From NCBI GenBank assembly GCA_018398765.1, contig JAHBMJ010002007.1, positions 12,501-23,756 on the forward strand: a stretch of DNA of 11,256 nt. Reading direction: 5' to 3'. The notes under the pieces are model-generated. The model ran no database searches. It worked only from the letters and a program-made list of their open reading frames with translations, and was not told the DNA's origin. The DNA comes from Chromera velia (taxonomy: Eukaryota > Sar > Chromeraceae). Each line of letters opens with the position of its first letter. Position 1 is the stretch's first letter. Of this stretch, positions 7,203-11,256 are shown piece by piece. Made by a program: the position numbers and the translations under genes.

Positions 7203-8861
7203 ATGACACTAACGAGTGGTTCTTTCATTCTTGATCGGAGTGTGCTGTTTAAAGCTCAGCGTCTTCGTAAAACGTCTCCAGTCATCCGGCAGAATCCTTC
7301 CCTGATGAGAACATTCCATCAAAAGAGCATTTTTCACAGTTGGAGTTCGACTCAACCGCTCTGTACAGCTGCTGGGCTGCCGTTCACGACCAACATATCT
7401 GTGACGGCTGACACCGACTTTCAAAGGTGTAAAAAGCCAGGATACCATTCTGGGGAGGGGTCTACTGTGTCACTGACGACTTGCACCCTTTCTTTACGTG
7501 GGCCCCTTGACCTTGCCGCACAACTCACTGTTCGGCCCGTACAGCGTCGCTTCATACGTCGCATTTCGTCGAACTCGATCCCAGTGGAACCGTCCGGATC
7601 TCGAGTTCTTCTCAACCCGATGAATCGAATGTCATTCGCAGGGAGAATCGAAGATAAAATGGAATTGGAAAATTCTGCCAAGCAGCTCATCCGAATGGCT
7701 GTGAAGCCAACTGACGGTTTTCGTGGTTTTGAAGAGCCGACAGTTTCTTTGCCTCACTCGGCAAAGGCTGACATGGCGGTCCGGCCGTTCGGCTCCAGGG
7801 ATGATTTATGGCTGCCTTTGCAGGTGAAGTCAACATCTCGAGAAGTTGTTGAAGGAAATCGGGTCCGTTGGAAATTTGCAGATACAAACAAAGGGTATGA
7901 AGGAATGGTGGTTGTCTGTATTTCTCTTCAGCGAGGTATGAGGGGTGCTGCGGCTCCCTCTTGGGGGGCAAAAAAGCAGCCGTTTGTCAGAACACCTCCG
8001 GATGTGCCACGAGTGTGGGCATTTTCGGGATCCTCTTTTGGTACCAGGAGTGGCGGCCTTGCTATCACTCCTGGCCACAAGTATGACACGGAAGAGTCTT
8101 CCTGTACCTGGACTAGAAGTGAGTCTCAGGTATCCGGGACATTCCTAGGAGAGAAGCTTCTCTCATATTACGAGAAAGCTGCAGCAGCAGGGGGGAGGTC
8201 GGCCTCTGGGGTGCGCCTTTGGACGTTCGAAGAACTGGAGAATCAAGTTTTCCGCACAAAAAAGACCGAGCAGGAGACTTTCCGATGGCTTCAACCGCTA
8301 TTCAACGCGGCAAGACTCGAAGCCTTCGAAGCTGAGAACCCACTGGCTCCCTACGACATTATTGCGCGTTCACGTACGTGTAAAAAAAACAGAGAACTGA
8401 AAATTCAAGTCAAAACTGCTTTTTGGCACCGAAGAAGTGCTTTCAATCTGTCTGCTCGCGCAGCTAGCTATCGAAGACTTTCTGGTAAAACTGTACCATA
8501 CCATACCGATGACTTTGACTTTTTCCTGGTCGGACCGCCTCGAAACACCCATCAGCTTGGTGACTTGCAAGACACTCGTCTTCAAATGGGAGGCAGCTGG
8601 TCGAACTGCAGACTCCACCAGGGGGTTCAGTGGGTTCCAAATTACTTCTACCTGTTCTCTACTACAGATTTTGCGCAATTGAAGTTTGCCTCCTCAGAGC
8701 TCGGTCCCGGAAAAATCGGATTTAGGGTCGACTATTCCCTATTTCCAGTCAATACACACAAGCGCACGCTGGAAGCCTCCAGGCTACTTCCATGGCGGTA
8801 CGACATAACGTCGGCGTCCTCTCTCGCCAAAGCTGCTTTCTACTTGTGCGGCTTTTCTTGA
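7203..8861 (+). CDS. Protein with two tandem PD-(D/E)XK nuclease-like domains
   Basis: Uninterrupted 552-codon frame. TAG at 7191-7193 lies in frame upstream, so ATG 7203 is the first possible start. Core 1 spans about residues 150-280: helix MELENSAKQLI (E154/E156), D190 in KADMAV, QVK 207-209 after a beta strand (WLPLQVKST), then YEGMVVVCISL and VWAFSGS strands. Core 2 spans about 350-492: helix TEQETFRWLQPLF (E356/E358), D385 in PYDIIA, QVK 402-404 (LKIQVKTA), then DFDFFLVG and YFYLFSTTDF. In both, D and Q are 17 residues apart. The E, D, QxK order is that of the PD-(D/E)XK fold with Q replacing E. iQvK strands are typical of families such as DUF4365 or intron-endonuclease-like groups. Residues 1-69 have one acidic residue (D11) against many K/R and S/T, a possible mitochondrial leader. 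The substrate is unknown; DNA cleavage is inferred. No introns or operon context are seen. Confidence 0.75.
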   Translation: MTLTSGSFILDRSVLFKAQRLRKTSPVIRQNPSLMRTFHQKSIFHSWSSTQPLCTAAGLPFTTNISVTADTDFQRCKKPGYHSGEGSTVSLTTCTLSLRGPLDLAAQLTVRPVQRRFIRRISSNSIPVEPSGSRVLLNPMNRMSFAGRIEDKMELENSAKQLIRMAVKPTDGFRGFEEPTVSLPHSAKADMAVRPFGSRDDLWLPLQVKSTSREVVEGNRVRWKFADTNKGYEGMVVVCISLQRGMRGAAAPSWGAKKQPFVRTPPDVPRVWAFSGSSFGTRSGGLAITPGHKYDTEESSCTWTRSESQVSGTFLGEKLLSYYEKAAAAGGRSASGVRLWTFEELENQVFRTKKTEQETFRWLQPLFNAARLEAFEAENPLAPYDIIARSRTCKKNRELKIQVKTAFWHRRSAFNLSARAASYRRLSGKTVPYHTDDFDFFLVGPPRNTHQLGDLQDTRLQMGGSWSNCRLHQGVQWVPNYFYLFSTTDFAQLKFASSELGPGKIGFRVDYSLFPVNTHKRTLEASRLLPWRYDITSASSLAKAAFYLCGFS

Positions 8862-9480
8862 GCCTGTTGTATTGAAGCCAACATCCGATTCGGCATGTTT
8901 CTATCTGTTGTGCTTGCATGACTGCACACACTTTCAGCAGTGTTTTCACCCTTGTTGCTCAGAGTCTTCTGCTTCTCTGTTCTCTGCTTTCTACGCTTTT
9001 CTCTTTTTTGTCTCACATTTGTTTCTGGCTGCTTACTTCTTGCTTTTCTCTTTTCTGATATCTCCTCAGAGTTTTCCCTTTACTTCTGGTCTTTACATCC
9101 TCCCCATTTTCTTTTCCCTTTTCTTCAACCCTTCCGCTCCATCTTTGAATGTATTCTCTCCTTTCTTTTCTGGCTTGAAGTTCCAAATTATTCTCTTATC
9201 TCTCGATCGTTTTCCGTTTTCTCAGTACGGTCATTCTTTCTCCATTTGCGTGTCAGACCTTCATCTTTCTTTCTTCAGACTCTCTTCTTCTCTCAATAGT
9301 TTCACCCCCCCCCCTCCCTCCCGGAAGACGCCTCTTTTTCTTCTAAAATCTCGGTCTCTACAGACAAACGTCATGCTCTTTATCAATCTTCAAAGTTCAG
9401 CATTTTCTGTTTTTTGTGCGTATAAACGTTTCAAGTTCTTATATAATGAAGCGAATTAACATCTTTAAAGCATCTTGTCT
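8862..9480 (+). other. Pyrimidine-rich downstream region
   Basis: Positions about 8930-9345 are dominated by C and T on the plus strand (CTTTTCTC, TTTTCTTTTCCC and CCCCCCCCCC near 9305). This bias produces open frames up to 195 codons rich in F, S and L, which I do not accept as genes. It could be the 3' untranslated region of the nuclease-like gene. No AATAAA signal was seen in it. Confidence 0.5.
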
Positions 9481-9662
9481 TGTATAATTATGTTTTTTGT
9501 TACGTTTATCTCACATTTGCCGAAGCGGATAGGATATTGTTTGATATGCTGTTTAAGCAGCTGTTAGTAGTTTACTACATTTATTTACATTTGTCCTAAT
9601 GTGATTCTGTTCTGTACTGCTCTGACCCTATTCGCCAGAAGGCAGCCAGAATTAAGGCTTGG

Positions 9663-9757
9663 AAAAGGTGCACCTCAGAAAAGGTGCAAACTAAGAAGTT
9701 GTACCACATGCACCTGTTTTGCACCAGATGCACCTGATGCACCTGTTTTGCACCTGA
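9663..9757. repeat. Cluster of TGCACCTG motifs in both orientations
   Basis: ATGCACCTG starts at 9708, 9728 and 9737. The 20-base stretches at 9708-9727 and 9737-9756 match at 19 of 20 positions and both read ATGCACCTGTTTTGCACC followed by AG or TG. The inverse word AAAAGGTGCA occurs at 9663-9672 and 9679-9688. CACCTG is a known E-box hexamer in animals, but a regulatory role here is only a possibility. Confidence 0.75.
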
Positions 9758-9784
9758 TTGAATGAAATTAGGTGAAAAGTGTTA

Positions 9785-9804
9785 GTGTTATGGCCATGTA
9801 ACAC
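9785..9804. repeat. 20-bp palindrome
   Basis: GTGTTA (9785-9790) and TAACAC (9799-9804) flank TGGCCATG, which holds the palindrome TGGCCA. Two CCGCGGCCC words follow at about 9807 and 9830. Confidence 0.6.
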
Positions 9805-9897
9805 GCCGCGGCCCTGCCCCTACAGCTCTCCGCGGCCCAGGCCTAAACACGTGTGTTGCCGGGCCATGGTGTATACGCGGAACAAATCCAATTAATC

Positions 9898-9929
9898 AGC
9901 CGATTTTTAAGAAAAATTTAAAATCGGCT
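9898..9929. repeat. Perfect 10-bp inverted repeat
   Basis: AGCCGATTTT (9898-9907) and AAAATCGGCT (9920-9929) pair perfectly across a 12-base AT-rich loop. It has the shape of a hairpin, but lies more than 1 kb from the coding end, so I do not call a terminator. Confidence 0.7.
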
Positions 9930-10639
9930 ACATGCATATATACAGAGGTCACTGAACGCGCACGTTCGACAACGCATGCGCTGCATGAAATCAAGTCCAT
10001 TGAAACATGGGTACCTCTTCTCTTTATAGTATGAGAACTGTTTTATGGGCTGCCTTATATAACAGAAACGACTGCATATACACACATAGCAATATATAGC
10101 AACGCGGAGCAGACAAGGGTAAAAGGATCAGAACAACAGGTTTGAGCTAGGGTTTGAGTCAAGAAGTTGAGTAAGCAAACTGAGTCCATTTGCATATATA
10201 GTAATGGCACAATGTCAAACAGTTTGCCGAGAGGAAACAGCTTCCTCGACCTTAATTTATTAGCAATCCGAGGATGAATGCCAATGCAGTGCTGTACGTA
10301 GATTCTTTTTCATATGATGAAGAGAAGCAGAAACGGCACACACATGGGAACATGCATACACGAAGGTACATTGACACTCTCCCTCTCAGTTGTAGGTAAA
10401 GACTTTCAAAACCTGGTGCCGGGTGCTCTTTACGATTGGTGGGCTCGATCTATCTTAGTCAATAAGAGTACAATTGGTTTGATCATTCGATTTATAATTG
10501 CTTTATCTTAGAGAGTGGAACCATTCGTTACTTCCATCTGCTGATGGCTCATCAAGTTTGTATGCTCACATACAGATCTGTATTTAACTTTCTATACGTC
10601 ATACCATGACTTTTTGTTGCGTTTGGTACTTTTAGAGGG
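9930..10639. other. Spacer without recognisable gene
   Basis: AT-rich to mixed DNA. Only short open frames with no protein-like pattern, and no RNA gene or long repeat recognised. Confidence 0.55.
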
Positions 10640-10796
10640 TTTGAAGTCCGTCTGTAGAGGGAATTACAGCTTTTCTAGGGGCGTTCACCCCTTTGTTCAC
10701 GAGTCGTCAGTCATACCGGTCCTGTATACCAATCACTGCAGTTAATCATTTTTTAATTTCATAAACCGGGGCCTTGTTTAGATAGACGGCTTCAAA
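10640..10796. repeat. Spaced inverted repeat (TTTGAAG.CCGTCT)
   Basis: TTTGAAGTCCGTCT (10640-10653) is inverted as AGACGGCTTCAAA (10784-10796), with one base bulged, 130 bp apart. The interior has no coding capacity. It could be a small decayed element. No convincing target duplication was found. Confidence 0.4.
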
Positions 10797-11256
10797 TAAA
10801 TGCTAGCAAACAAAAAAGGAGTTGTTAAAGAGCAGGAAGAGCCTTCTTTTGGATCTGAAGACGGAGAAACTACTTGTACTAATGACATAATGAAACCTAC
10901 CGGACTTTAACATCATTTCGGACTTTGAAATATAGGAATAACATAGGGTGTTCTATTGTATTTAATCGTTGTTTATAAGCTTTTAAATTTAATAAACATT
11001 CTTTAAAACGTGATTCTTTTAAAACAAAAGATAAAACAAAGAATTGAAGCTAGCTGTATCAATGTTAGATCATAGCTATATTTTAGTAACCATAATAGTA
11101 GCTGCATAATTGGCATATCTATGTATGGTGCAATAAATGCGATCGAAAAGTAGATAATCACCCCTGAAACTATTTAGTTTTGACCCTACCTAACCAGGTC
11201 TGGCGACTGGATTTGCTCCCCCACTCCCCCAAGAAGGACCAATTAATAAATGACCT
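10797..11256. other. AT-rich tail, no gene seen
   Basis: Low-complexity AT-rich sequence with several TTTAAAAC words near 11000-11025 and AATAAA at 10991-10996. No gene lies near enough for these to be called polyadenylation signals. Confidence 0.5.

Noticed and set aside
8370-8678. 102-codon minus-strand frame inside the nuclease-like gene
   Set aside because: Antisense shadow of the real frame with no recognisable domain.
8872-9459. 195-codon open frame on the plus strand
   Set aside because: It lies in the pyrimidine-rich tract, and its F/S/L-rich content follows from base composition. The overlapping 119-codon frame at 8940-9299 has the same cause.
10314-10511. 65-codon plus-strand frame
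   Set aside because: Short, no protein-like pattern, and no supporting context.
10664-10725. Possible tRNA-like hairpin (AGGGGCGTTCACCCCT)
   Set aside because: A single short stem without cloverleaf arms or a TTCGA-type loop.

Overview
The window looks like nuclear DNA of a eukaryote. There are no operons or bacterial ribosome binding sites, only one long intact open frame, and wide AT-rich spacers holding transposon remnants, a satellite array and simple repeats. I cannot name the species. A protist or alga is my best guess, and it is only an inference.

Layout. Positions 1-139 are unremarkable AT-rich DNA. Positions 140-629 form a non-autonomous hAT-like element: the termini begin CAG.G and the flanking 8-bp duplication matches at 7 of 8 bases. 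Positions 929-3546 are bounded by two direct-repeat copies of about 300 bp that enclose a decayed protein-coding region (1315-2771) with one frameshift and about nine stops, possibly a gag-like relic of a retroelement. A (TCAA)n run and a short 17-bp direct repeat follow. Positions 3803-4025 are a second small candidate element, with 14-bp inverted ends (13 of 14 paired) and a possible 7-bp duplication. Positions 4070-4605 carry, on the minus strand, the C-terminal half of a protein-kinase-like gene with one in-frame stop. Its upstream side runs into a satellite array.

The satellite (about 4606-5844) has six units whose spacings alternate 197/210/197/210/196 bp, so it is a two-unit higher-order repeat of 407 bp. 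It ends in a 44-bp inverted piece of its own unit (5845-5888). Right after that comes a fragment resembling the C-terminus of a retrotransposon reverse-transcriptase protein (5889-6318), frame-broken at a run of eight G. Positions 6319-7202 are non-coding, with a purine-rich stretch, a GC-rich repeat/hairpin cluster and alternating CG/TA tracts.

The only convincing intact gene is at 7203-8861 (+). It is a 552-residue protein in which I see two successive PD-(D/E)XK nuclease-like cores, each with D and Q-V-K separated by exactly 17 residues. Its first 69 residues are basic and almost free of acidic residues, which could be an organelle-targeting leader.

Downstream, 8930-9345 is strongly pyrimidine-rich. 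Positions 9663-9757 hold a cluster of TGCACCTG motifs, and 9785-9929 has several perfect inverted repeats. The remainder to 11256 is AT-rich DNA without a supportable gene, apart from an inverted repeat at 10640-10796. The genes show no evident cooperation. The window reads as a repeat-rich accessory region around one nuclease-like gene, with a kinase-like relic nearby.
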